Source: JASHVB01 sp963780805
GTDB lineage: Bacteria > Pseudomonadota > Alphaproteobacteria > Acetobacterales > Acetobacteraceae
Assembly: GCA_963780805.1 (NCBI GenBank)
Contig: CAWADP010000020.1
Location: forward strand, 1 to 64,000
Length of the DNA: 64,000 nucleotides
Reading direction: 5' to 3'
In this document: piece after piece, positions 26,667-34,860 of the stretch
Numbering within the stretch: position 1 is the first letter of the stretch
Layout: each line of letters begins with the position of its first letter
Position numbers and translations under genes: made by a program
The notes under the pieces: model-generated
Seen by the model: the letters and a program-made list of their open reading frames with translations, nothing else
The model's database searches: none
What the model was told of the DNA's origin: nothing

Positions 26667-28112
26667 TTACGCCCTTTGCGTCACCGCCGGCGGCCGCCAT
26701 GTGCCCGAGCCCGCCGGAATGATCGACGGTGGCGTCACCTTCGGCCAATAGAGCCGCATCACCAGATAGATCGGACCGCGCGGAGCGGGAAGCCAATTGG
26801 CTTCCTTGTCGGCACCTGGTGACTTGTTCTGAATATAGAGCGTTACCGAGCCGTCCTCGCCCTTTTTCATGTTCGGTAGCATCGGCGCGTTGATCAGGTA
26901 GCGGTTGATCGGGTTCTTGATGAGAAGTTGCGTTTTGCCGTCGTACATTGTCACCGACCAAAACGCGTCGACCGGAGGAAGCTGGCCGGCCGGAAACGTG
27001 ATCATGTAATTGTTCTTGCTGCCATTCAATGGCTTTCCCGTCCCGTCCTTGCGCGTGAAAGGATACATCGCTTCTTCCGGGCTGTTGCCGTATATGCCAG
27101 CCTGGGCGGCGACGGCGCGGGCAAGCCAGCTACCGTTGTAGTGAGCGCTGTCACCCGGCGCTCCGAAGACATTCCAGCCATTGATGACAGCCCCTGCGTT
27201 GGCGACGGCGGCGTCTACCTTGTCCTGGCCCTGCTTCATCCCTACGAGTATTTCTGCCTTCTGCTCCAGCGGCAGGTCTTTGAAGTTGAAGGTCTTGCCC
27301 GGACCGACACCGATGGTGGCGAGTTTCGCGCGGATGTCAGTTTCATTGGGTGCCGCGGGTGCGAATTGCAGCGCGAAATCCAGATATTCGAAAAAGTTCT
27401 TCTTCGCGAGTTCCTTGGTGATCTTTGGGAAGTCGATAACTGGCGCGGCGGGTGGTGCGGGCTGCTTCAGGTAGGCAGACATGGGCTGCGCGCCGTAGCC
27501 GGCCTGTACCTTCCTGACGTTGTCAATGTCCGAGGGGCCAAAAAGCTGGGTCCTGAAGATTGCGATCGAATGTTGCGTGCTGGAATGGAAGATCTGCTTG
27601 ATGCCCGGTGGGGTCGTACCATTCCAGCCGGGGCCGACCACCAGGTAGTCGCCGGCATCCGTGCCGGTGGCGCGCGTCCCGATGTAGCCATAGTTGTAGG
27701 TGTTGCTGTCGCAAAGCTGCACCGAATAGTACCGCTGCCGTTCAATCGGCGGAACCGAGATCACCATGGGTTCGGCACGGAGATCGAGCCAGAGCAGAGA
27801 ATAGGGCGTGTCGCTGTTGGGTGTGATGACAGCCGTATCCTTGTAGGTGAAGACGTTCGATTCGTTTTTGATGATATTGAATGGCGCCTTGTACTGGTCC
27901 GAACCCTTGTCGATCACGAACTCATACATCACCGCATAGTTCATCACGATCGGCAGGCCATAGATCAACCCTGCCTCGGCTATGTCTTTGGCCGCGATAA
28001 GCCCAGGGCGGGCGCCGGTTGCCTGTGCGCGTGCCGAACCGGCGTTCGTCAATCCGGCGGGGATGGCGGCGGCAGCGGCGAGAGAGCTCAGGAAGCTGCG
28101 TTTCGTGATCAT
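26667..28112 (-). CDS. DUF1254/DUF1214 domain-containing exported protein
   Basis: A 481-residue exported protein. The N-terminus MITKRSFLSSLAAAAAIPAG to SARAQ is a signal peptide with a KR-S-F-L start, possibly Tat-like. The DUF1254 part covers residues about 40-190 (EAGLIYGLPIVMNYAVMYEF, VITPNSDTPYSLLWLDLRAE, YLVVGPGWNGTTP). The DUF1214 part follows near the C-terminus (YMITFPAGQLPPVDAFWSVT, LLIKNPINRYLIN, EANWLPAPRGPIYLVMRLYW). The biochemical role of this widespread pair is unknown. The ATG at 28112 is chosen by the signal peptide over the upstream ORF start at 28187. An AraC-family gene lies upstream on the same strand and may control it. Confidence 0.9.
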   Translation of the reverse strand: MITKRSFLSSLAAAAAIPAGLTNAGSARAQATGARPGLIAAKDIAEAGLIYGLPIVMNYAVMYEFVIDKGSDQYKAPFNIIKNESNVFTYKDTAVITPNSDTPYSLLWLDLRAEPMVISVPPIERQRYYSVQLCDSNTYNYGYIGTRATGTDAGDYLVVGPGWNGTTPPGIKQIFHSSTQHSIAIFRTQLFGPSDIDNVRKVQAGYGAQPMSAYLKQPAPPAAPVIDFPKITKELAKKNFFEYLDFALQFAPAAPNETDIRAKLATIGVGPGKTFNFKDLPLEQKAEILVGMKQGQDKVDAAVANAGAVINGWNVFGAPGDSAHYNGSWLARAVAAQAGIYGNSPEEAMYPFTRKDGTGKPLNGSKNNYMITFPAGQLPPVDAFWSVTMYDGKTQLLIKNPINRYLINAPMLPNMKKGEDGSVTLYIQNKSPGADKEANWLPAPRGPIYLVMRLYWPKVTPPSIIPAGSGTWRPPAVTQRA

Positions 28113-28584
28113 GTTGACGTTGCTCCTATGGATGAGGCGTTTTGCTAGATCGGAGGAGGACCGGCCATCAGGCTGGGATATCGGCATTTGCTCCCACGGT
28201 TTGCGGGTTGCGCCACCGCCAACGGCGCGATCAAGAGAACCGCCATCAGGCTCGCACGGCTCTCAAGGCCGATGCACGCTCTCATCTGCTGATTCCCGTC
28301 ACTCATTGGGCAACTGGTCGACGCCTTTGCACCTGATGAAGCTGACATCTCGGCGAAAGACTGGCTATGCGAAAAGTGGCGTGACGCCTGTCTTGTGGCT
28401 GCCGACATTCGCAGCGAGGAGTACGACTGCCGAAGGGTGTGCTCGCGACAACGCCATGGGCCGAGCGCGGAATGCAGTTCGTGCTCCTGACCGGCCCGGA
28501 GCGGCCAACGGCGTCGAAGCTTCGCTCAGCGGCGATTCCGCATCGCGGGCCGCCGGATCGACGTAACGACTGCCGTGATCGCCG
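28113..28584 (-). other. Intergenic stretch, no supported gene
   Basis: About 470 bases between the AraC gene and the DUF1254 gene. A minus-strand ORF (28145-28285) encodes 46 residues starting MRACIGLESRASLMAVLLIA and reading like a short signal peptide, but it has no ribosome site and no recognisable mature part, so it is not annotated. The DUF1254 promoter should lie here. Confidence 0.4.
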
Positions 28585-29532
28585 TCATGGGCAGGAGTGT
28601 CGCAATGTCACTGACGGTGACTCGCCGAAGATAGATTTGTATGCGACAGCGAAGCGTCCAAATTCCCAAAAGCCAAACCGGCTTGCAATGTCCGTTACGC
28701 TCGTCTTGGCCGCGTCGCCCTGACGCAGGGCTCGGTAAGCCAGGTGCATTCTCCGCCGCACGAGAAACTGCTTAGGACCCATGCCTAAATACTTTTGGCA
28801 GCACAGCCGCAGGGTCTTGTGGGCCACACCCATCGCCATACAGATCTCCGCCACGTAGGCGGCTTCGTCGCCCCGTTCCTCTACCGTATCGTAGAATCGC
28901 CTCATTATCGCCGCGTGACGATGGTGACTCACTCGGTCATTTTGCACATCTGGCTCAGATATGCATGCGACCAACGACCCAACGATTGCCTGTTCGAGGC
29001 CACGCGCCGCGTCTGGATGTGCGATAATCTCGGGAGTGTATTTCGCCAGATGTTCGGCCGCGGAGTGCAGCCGCAAGAACTTTACCATGGCTGTTGGCGG
29101 AGGCGTGATGGGCAGCGCGCCTGGCGGCGGCGTTAGATCGCGCCCGGCGTAAGCCGCGCCAAGTTCGGCCAGATCTTCGGGCGGTAGCGACACCGCGCCC
29201 CAGTGCGGTGAATCAGACACCCGATGTGTGAAGTCGCGACCCGGAGGAAGCGAGGAGATATCACCCGGACGCGCTTCTACGCCATTCACGACAATGCCGC
29301 GGCCTGAACCGGTGAGGAAGCAGAAGCAACCGCGGTCCACGCTTATTGAGGCCCATACCAATTGCGACGGACTCCCTCCGACCCGCTGCATGCCAAGGCG
29401 ATGAAGGTCGATGCGAGTAATATCCGCCGCGATACGCTCGTTCGCGGTTACGATGACTTCACCCTCGGGGCGTATCGCCGTACGTAACTGATCGACATCG
29501 GTGATGGCCCAGGTTCTGCTCGACAGCATCAC
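28585..29532 (-). CDS. AraC-family transcriptional regulator
   Basis: A 315-residue regulator with a C-terminal AraC/XylS double HTH: AAYVAEICMAMGVAHKTLRL for the first half, and VTDIASRFGFWEFGRFAVAY with KSIFGESPSVTL for the second, which is the family's standard PROSITE-like region. The N-terminal part (FCFLTGSGRGIVVNGVEARP) is probably the effector domain. It lies directly upstream of the DUF1254 gene, with another AraC gene 235 bases further upstream on the same strand; its likeliest target is the DUF1254 gene, by proximity only. Confidence 0.9.
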   Translation of the reverse strand: MMLSSRTWAITDVDQLRTAIRPEGEVIVTANERIAADITRIDLHRLGMQRVGGSPSQLVWASISVDRGCFCFLTGSGRGIVVNGVEARPGDISSLPPGRDFTHRVSDSPHWGAVSLPPEDLAELGAAYAGRDLTPPPGALPITPPPTAMVKFLRLHSAAEHLAKYTPEIIAHPDAARGLEQAIVGSLVACISEPDVQNDRVSHHRHAAIMRRFYDTVEERGDEAAYVAEICMAMGVAHKTLRLCCQKYLGMGPKQFLVRRRMHLAYRALRQGDAAKTSVTDIASRFGFWEFGRFAVAYKSIFGESPSVTLRHSCP

Positions 29533-29767
29533 TGCCCTCCGCCGTTCGACTCAGCCTTCCAAGGAGTCCTGGCACGACACCATGCTACTTGCGACCGTTA
29601 GCCGCCTCGGCCGGGCCGCCCATGCCCGAGCGGCAAGTCCCTGATTCACGCCGCCAAATGTCCCCCGGGTCGCCCGCGGCTGATCGATGCCCATTTGGCA
29701 AGATCGTGCCGGCAAATCGGTGCGGCGGACTATGCAAAAACGACCATTGGGCAAATTTTTTCGGAAC

Positions 29768-30712
29768 TCAACGGTGCGGCGCGGCCGGGCGCGGCGTGGC
29801 TGAGGGCGCTTCGCCGAACAAGCCGAAGTAGTCTGCTGAGAACTGGTCCCAGTCGGTGAAACCGTGCGCTATGGCAATCTCCACGATCTGCGTGTTTGTT
29901 GGCGGGGCGCTTCGCAAGCTGCGGCGCACCTGGTGCAAGCGATACAACGGTGGATAGGCTTCCGGATCCATGCCGAGATGCGCCCGGCAAAGCGCCCGCA
30001 GGATCTGCTCCGATATGCCTAGCGCGGTGCTTAGGTCGGTCAGCCGAAGCGCCCGATCGGGATTCGCCTGGCACAGGCGCTCGAAGCGCACCATCACGTC
30101 CGATCGCAGTCGGTTCGTTTGGATGGCACCTTCCGAAAGGCAATCGGTGATTACCTCGATCAACTCCTGCTCCAGACCGTGCATTTCCCGCGCTGTCCAT
30201 GGCACCTCGGGTCGAGACTGCGTCCGGCCCATCGCCGCGGCATGCAAGCTGGTTAATGCTTCAAATGCCGACCCGGATGGCCGCCAGAGGCGTACATCAC
30301 GAGGGACCCTGAAAGCTTCACCCATCAGCGCTCGCCCGTACTTTGTGAACAGCGGCAGGTCGATCCGGATCTCGCCCCACCGGGAGGGACGCACCAACCG
30401 TGCATGCACAGCGCTGCCCGGTCCCGCGATCAGCAACTCGTTTGATCCGGTCGGTACTCCACCCCAGAGCAGCGAGCTCCTGGGGACCGCCGGTAGAGCA
30501 ATCAATAGCGTATCGGCGTTCACATCGAGGAAAGCGATGCGGCCAAGATGCTCCCACACCCGGAGCAATTGGACGCCATGCAGGTTCAGCCGGGTCAATC
30601 TTGCCTCGAACCGTCCTGCATGAGTGGCAAGCAACCCGTTGACGCCACCTGGGTGGATGGCTGCGGCATATGCGTCCAGGTCATCGAGCACGAGCGTGGT
30701 GCTTGCGGGCAT
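29768..30712 (-). CDS. AraC-family transcriptional regulator
   Basis: A 314-residue regulator. The C-terminal DNA-binding domain shows ALRLTDLSTALGISEQILRA and VEIAIAHGFTDWDQFSADYF, GLFGEAPSATPRP. The second helix signature has Trp-Asp-Gln in place of the more usual Gly/Ser-Arg, a mild departure. The N-terminal part, with LLIALPAVPRSSLLWGGVPT, should be the effector domain. It resembles the two other AraC proteins in this window in length and layout. The adjacent pair (this and 28585-29532) may be an old duplication. Confidence 0.88.
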   Translation of the reverse strand: MPASTTLVLDDLDAYAAAIHPGGVNGLLATHAGRFEARLTRLNLHGVQLLRVWEHLGRIAFLDVNADTLLIALPAVPRSSLLWGGVPTGSNELLIAGPGSAVHARLVRPSRWGEIRIDLPLFTKYGRALMGEAFRVPRDVRLWRPSGSAFEALTSLHAAAMGRTQSRPEVPWTAREMHGLEQELIEVITDCLSEGAIQTNRLRSDVMVRFERLCQANPDRALRLTDLSTALGISEQILRALCRAHLGMDPEAYPPLYRLHQVRRSLRSAPPTNTQIVEIAIAHGFTDWDQFSADYFGLFGEAPSATPRPAAPHR

Positions 30713-31160
30713 ATCCCTACGAACCGAGGTCGCTTGTGAGATCGAACCGTCCGGGGGTGAAGGTCGGTGGTCTGAGCATCGCCGACCATGGGGTCACCAG
30801 GGTCGGTGCGCTATGCAATTTCGACCGCATCCGAGGTGAACAGAAGGCATGCCGCGAAACACGCGCGCGGCCGCGTCACTTGCACCGCCGCGGTTCGCCC
30901 CGGAATGCAGGTAGGACGGCTGTGGGCCGCTGATTGCCGTCGATAATCTCTAACGAGGAATGTCTGCTTGTCGTCTTTGCGCGTTTCGAAGCGGCCGTTC
31001 CGAATTCGGCCAGACCAAGCCGTCCGGGTCGGCGTGGCGTATGTGCGCTTTGGGTCGGAACCGGCTGTCCCGCGCAGCGCCGCGCACCGCCGGACAGGAA
31101 GCCGTGTAGCCCGTGATCCGTCCAATCAAGACCTCTGCGCGGATATACCAGCGCTGGCGC
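30713..31160 (-). other. Intergenic stretch, nothing recognised
   Basis: About 450 bases upstream of the AraC gene and downstream of the second crotonase-fold gene. No gene, repeat or RNA was recognised. The promoter of the AraC gene is expected near 30720-30800. Confidence 0.4.
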
Positions 31161-31970
31161 TTACAGCGGCGAGTCCGGCCGGAACGCCGGGCGCCGCTTT
31201 TCCTTGTGTGCCGCCAGGCCTTCCTGCACGTCGGGCGACGTGAACCCCATGAACTCCAGCGCCAGCGAGGTGTCGAAGATTGGTCCCGCCGCGCGCAGCC
31301 AGTTGTTCAGCGCGTATTTGGTCCAGCGGATGGCGTTCGGTGCGCCTTCCGCCAGACGCGTGGCGATTTCCAGCGCCTTGGCGTCCAGCTCCGCGTCCTC
31401 CACCGCCAACGAGATCAGGCCGATGCGTTCGGCTTCCGCGCCGGTCAGCGTGTCGCACAGCAGCAGGTAGTATTTCGCCTTCGCCATGCCGCAGAGCAGG
31501 GGCCAGACGATGGCGGCATGGTCGCCGGCGGCGACGCCCAGGCGCGTGTGGCCGTCGATCAGCCGCGCGTCCTTGCTGGCGATGGAGATGTCCGCCAGCA
31601 GCCCGCAGACCAGCCCGGCACCGACCGCCGGGCCGCGCATCGCGCTGACCACCGGCTTCGAGCAATTGATGATGTTGTAGACCAGATCCCGCGCCTCCTT
31701 CCAAACGCCACCCCGCGTTTCGAAATCGCCCATCATCTGCTCGATCATCTTGAAATCGCCGCCGGCGGAGAACGCGCGGCCCTCGCCTTGCAGGATCGCG
31801 GAGGAGACCGACGGATCGGCATCGATGTCGCGCCAGACCTGGCCGAGTTCGCCGTGCATCAGCCGGTCCGCGGCGTTCAGCTTGCCGGGATTGCTCATGG
31901 TGATGCGCAGCACGCGCGGATGCGGGCGGTCGAACAGCAGACGTTCGTAGCTGGCGTAACGGTCGGGCAT
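31161..31970 (-). CDS. Enoyl-CoA hydratase/isomerase family protein lacking the usual glutamates
   Basis: A 269-residue crotonase-fold protein: NPGKLNAADRLMHGELGQVW and AFSAGGDFKMIEQM form the CoA and oxyanion-hole region, followed by SAMRGPAVGAGLVCGLLADI and ASKDARLIDGHTRLGVAAGD. In true hydratases the last two segments carry Glu (GGGCELA and FGQPE); here the corresponding residues are not Glu, though an Asp sits in GVAAGDHA. It may catalyse another crotonase-type reaction such as isomerisation, dehalogenation, hydrolysis or decarboxylation. The start at 31970 (MPDRYASYERLLFDR) has GGAGAC nine bases upstream. It is unlike the hydratase at 18160-18939. Confidence 0.87.
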   Translation of the reverse strand: MPDRYASYERLLFDRPHPRVLRITMSNPGKLNAADRLMHGELGQVWRDIDADPSVSSAILQGEGRAFSAGGDFKMIEQMMGDFETRGGVWKEARDLVYNIINCSKPVVSAMRGPAVGAGLVCGLLADISIASKDARLIDGHTRLGVAAGDHAAIVWPLLCGMAKAKYYLLLCDTLTGAEAERIGLISLAVEDAELDAKALEIATRLAEGAPNAIRWTKYALNNWLRAAGPIFDTSLALEFMGFTSPDVQEGLAAHKEKRRPAFRPDSPL

Positions 31971-32343
31971 GGGGGCGTCTCCTCTGTCGCCCTGATCCTG
32001 GCATGCAAAGGAAACGCGCGAAAAGGGTCCGCTGATGGACCCCTTGCACCCGCCACCAAGGACTGGTGGCCAACGCGCCGGGGTGGTTCTGTGCAAGAGG
32101 CCGGGACCAGAAGTCGCGCGGGTGATACAAGGTGGGAGGTCTCGCGGCTCTCGCGTTCTCCGAGGGAGAAAATCGTTAGAAGGTGACCCCCCTGGCGGAT
32201 ATGCTATGCTGCAGGGATGATAAAGGCTGGAGGCTGCTAACGGTACGTTGGACGTGCGACCAATGCACGTACGGTGGAGAAGCGCAGTGCATTCCGCCGT
32301 TCAGACGACGGCGAATGCGCTTCGCTTTGCCTCCCTCCGGCGT
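31971..32343 (-). other. Intergenic stretch, nothing recognised
   Basis: About 370 bases between the crotonase-fold gene and the small transporter subunit, both on the minus strand. No gene was recognised; short ORFs lack support. Confidence 0.4.
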
Positions 32344-32469
32344 TTACCGGAACAGCTTCAGCGCGTTCAGCAGGGTCTCGATCACGCCCCAGGCGAGGGG
32401 GATGCCGACAAAACCCCAGGCCAGGATCAGATGCAGCGGCGTGGTGCCGTGTTGTGCCTGTGCGGCCAT
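32344..32469 (-). CDS. MFS transporter small subunit
   Basis: A 41-residue single-helix protein, too short for most gene finders: it begins MAAQAQHGTTPLHLILAWGF and ends in ETLLNALKLFR. This is the small protein found immediately downstream of oxalate/formate-antiporter (OFA) family MFS transporters, and it reads as one transmembrane segment (LILAWGFVGIPLAWGVI). GGGAGG lies six to eleven bases before the ATG. Its partner is upstream on the same strand, where only the end remains (32481-32624). The small gene itself looks intact. Confidence 0.72.
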   Translation of the reverse strand: MAAQAQHGTTPLHLILAWGFVGIPLAWGVIETLLNALKLFR

Positions 32470-32480
32470 GTTTGCCTCCC

Positions 32481-32624
32481 TCAATCCGCCATACCGACGG
32501 CGTCGGCCGTGTCTTCCGCCATGTAATGCCGTTCATGCACCGCGCGGATGAACAGGTTGCACAGCAACCCGATCACCAGCAGCGCCGCCATGATGTACAT
32601 CGTGTTGTTGTAGGCGTCCGCCGG
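32481..32624 (-). pseudogene. Truncated OFA-family MFS transporter, C-terminal fragment
   Basis: The only part of the transporter still readable is PADAYNNTMYIMAALLVIGL and then CNLFIRAVHERHYMAEDTAD, ending TGA at 32483-32481, directly before the ribosome site of the small subunit. It matches the last transmembrane helix and tail of OFA-family oxalate/formate transporters. A TGA stop comes just before PADAY in the same frame, and no other part of the 12-helix protein is present. The upstream sequence belongs to a different gene (32670-33309). So the gene is cut by a deletion or rearrangement. Confidence 0.7.
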
Positions 32625-32669
32625 TCAAATGGCACGTGAGAGAAATAATTGCAGCTTATTCCGGGGAGC

Positions 32670-33309
32670 TCAGTGATGCCCCACCGGTTCCACTTTTGAG
32701 AATGTGAGCAGGAATTCGGGATCGCGCAACTTCTCGTTGCGGCTGATCGGCGGGTCGCCGGGACAGGCGCCGGCGTGGCCGACGATGTGTCCGTCGAACC
32801 GCACGGCATCGCCGGGCCGCAGACCGTGCACCTGGGCGAATGCCGGGGTATCGGCTGGGATCAGGGTACCGGTGGCGTCGGGAAACAGCGCCGTCCGCAC
32901 GACGATATGCGGCCAGATGGCGACGGCCAGGCTTTCCCCCTGGTTCGAAATCGGTCAGATACGCTTGCTCTACCCGCCCGTTCCAGCCTGCAACGGTGGT
33001 TGGCAGGGCACAGAGAGTCGCCTCGGCCTGGCGCAGCGCCGCGAGATCATTGCTACCGCCCGAGTCGCGCACCCGCAAGGCGTGCAGCTTCTCGGCTGCG
33101 GTTATGAACGCCGTCTCGGAAGCGGGTGCCTCCGGCATCGTCCAGCGCCAGTACATCGTCTGGAATGTGTCACTGTTCCGGACGACGATATAACCGGCGA
33201 GCAGCATTGCCGCTGTCGAGAGCACGACCACCTGGGGCCAGGTCAGGTCGGCGATCATGGCCGCTGCCAACGGCAGGGCTATCAATCCGAGAAAGATTAC
33301 GCCAAGCAT
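32670..33309 (-). CDS. Membrane protein of unknown function, with an apparent +1 frameshift
   Basis: About 212 residues. Two transmembrane helices at the N-terminus (MLGVIFLGLIALPLAAAMIA and WPQVVVLSTAAMLLAGYIVV) precede a soluble part ending in RPGDAVRFDGHIVGHAGACP then LLTFSKVEPVGHH. I do not recognise it. The frame breaks in a run of five C at 32936-32940 (GGGGG on the coding strand): removing one base joins VEQAYLTDFEPG to ESLAVAIWPHIVVRTALFPD. ATG 33309 has GGGA at a good distance; TTG 33321 is the alternative. It sits between the formate genes and the transporter remnant. Confidence 0.55.
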
Positions 33310-33579
33310 AATGATTCCCAAAACGCGCTATCCTATGTGCAAGGGTTCTGTGGCGATCGGCGAGACGGCCGCGGCTACGGCGTCTTGATACAGGACGCGT
33401 GCAAAAGCGTCGCCTGCCGGAAGTCCCGCGTGGCGGTGGGCCGCGGCTTGTTCCCACTGTGCCATGGCCGGCGCGGGCCGGCCCCCACGGCTTTCTTGCA
33501 CGCCAAAGACAAGCCGTGGGTGGCCGGCCTGCGCCGGCCATGACACAGGCCGGCCCGCGCCGGCCATGACACAGTGGGA

Positions 33580-33801
33580 TTATGACGCGACGGGCGCGCG
33601 CAGCCTCTCCACCGCCTCGCGCACCAGCGGATCCACGCGGAGGCCGGGGTCGTCGAAATGCGCCAGGATTTCGCGGCGCATGCGCGGATCCTAGAACTGG
33701 CGCAGGTGGGTCGTCATCGACTCCACGGCCTGGTCATGCTTCTGGTGCGCGAAGAATTTGCCGATCTGGTTTGCCATGTAGGCGAGTTTGTCAGGCGGCA
33801 T
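33580..33801 (-). pseudogene. fdsD: Formate dehydrogenase delta subunit, interrupted by an in-frame amber codon
   Basis: The frame starts MPPDKLAYMANQIGKFFAHQ and continues HDQAVESMTTHLRQF, then TAG at 33693-33691, then DPRMRREILAHFDDPGLRVD and PLVREAVERLRAPVAS. The family reads FW-DPRMR here, so TGG (Trp) has become TAG. Read through the stop, it would be 73 residues, the usual FdsD length. FdsD is a small subunit needed for FdsABG assembly or activity; the truncated form would have 36 residues. It follows fdhD on the same strand by 38 bases. Because this is a substitution, it is not explained by the insertion errors seen elsewhere. Confidence 0.78.
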
Positions 33802-33839
33802 GCTGCACCTTCCCTGTGGCCCCGATGGCCCCGTGGCCC

Positions 33840-34754
33840 CTATGACCCTGTGGCCCCGGCGGCAGCGATGCGCGCACCGTGGGTGAATACCTCGAATTCC
33901 TCGCCGCGAGCGATGCCGATCAGGGTGATGCCCGCGGTCTCCGCCAGGCGCAAGGCCAGCGCGGTGGGCGCCGATACCGCCACCACCACGGGCGCGCCGA
34001 TCATCGCCGCCTTTTGCACCAGCTCGACGGAGATGCGGCTGGACAGCAGCAACAGGCCGTCGCCGGGTTGAGCCTGCGCGCGGGCCAAAGCGCCGGCGAG
34101 TTTGTCGAGAGCGTTGTGGCGGCCGACATCCTCCCGCAGCGCGACCATGCCACGGGCCGGATGCCAGAAAGCGGCGGCATGCACGGCGTGGGTCTGCTGG
34201 TTCAGCCGCTGCGCAGCGGGCATCGCCGCCATTGCCGCGACGATGCCGGCGGGCGTGAAGGAGGCGTCGGCGGTGACGCGCGGCGGCAGGCGGACGGCGT
34301 CCGCCAGGCTTTCCAGTCCGCACAGGCCGCAGCCACTGGGGCCGGCGAGGCGGCGCTGCCGCACGGTCAGCGAATCGATGCGGTCGGGCGCGAGCCAGAG
34401 GCGGAGTTCGATGCCCTCCTCGGCGGGGACGATCTGGATTTCCTCGAGTTCACCGGCATGGCGGATGATGCCCTCGGTCAGGCTGAAGCCGACGGCGAAG
34501 TCTTCCAGGTCGGCCGGCGTGGCCAGCATCACCGCATGGGTGGTGCGGTTATAAGTGAAGGCGACGGGGATCTCTTCCGGGATGGCGCGCGTGCCGTTGG
34601 TCGCGACGGCGCCGCGCCACGCGGTGCGGAGGACGGTGAGGGCGGGGGAAGGGGTGGGAGCCGGGGTGGGTGCAATGGGCGTAGCCGCCTCCGCTTGAGG
34701 GCTTGTGCCGCAAGGCGGACCAAGGCTGGGGGGAGGGGTGCGAACAGTGGCCAT
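33840..34754 (-). CDS. fdhD: Formate dehydrogenase accessory sulfurtransferase FdhD
   Basis: A 304-residue FdhD protein, which passes sulphur from a cysteine desulfurase to the molybdenum cofactor of formate dehydrogenase. Motifs: EEIPVAFTYNRTTHAVMLAT, the CxxC sulphur-relay pair in GPSGCGLCGLESL, HAAAFWHPARGMVALREDVG and RHNALDKLAGAL, LLLLSSRISVELVQKAAMIG, and the C-terminal GITLIGIARGEEFEVFTHG. The N-terminal 50 residues are Pro/Thr/Ala-rich and encoded by a repeat hairpin (34688-34820), so the true start may be different; ATG 34754 lies in the hairpin loop. It lies between fdsA and fdsD, the normal fds gene order. Confidence 0.93.
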   Translation of the reverse strand: MATVRTPPPSLGPPCGTSPQAEAATPIAPTPAPTPSPALTVLRTAWRGAVATNGTRAIPEEIPVAFTYNRTTHAVMLATPADLEDFAVGFSLTEGIIRHAGELEEIQIVPAEEGIELRLWLAPDRIDSLTVRQRRLAGPSGCGLCGLESLADAVRLPPRVTADASFTPAGIVAAMAAMPAAQRLNQQTHAVHAAAFWHPARGMVALREDVGRHNALDKLAGALARAQAQPGDGLLLLSSRISVELVQKAAMIGAPVVVAVSAPTALALRLAETAGITLIGIARGEEFEVFTHGARIAAAGATGS

Positions 34755-34820
34755 CACGGGGGGGACGCACCCCTTCCCCCAGCCTTGGTCCGCCTTGCGG
34801 CCCAAGCCCTCAAGCGGAGG
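34688..34820. repeat. Long hairpin between fdsA and fdhD
   Basis: The left arm 34688-34741 and right arm 34766-34820 are nearly complementary over about 53 bases (both contain CTTGAGGG and ACCAAGGCTGGG or their complements), with a 24-base loop that carries the fdhD start codon ATG (34754-34752). It could hinder fdhD translation or be a recent element insertion. Confidence 0.8.
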
Positions 34821-34860
34821 GGGCGTTTTCGAGTACTACCCATCGTCGATTTCCCAAACA

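Noticed and set aside
28145..28285. A 46-residue ORF with a signal-peptide-like start
   Set aside because: No ribosome site, no recognisable mature part, and it lies in a probable promoter region.
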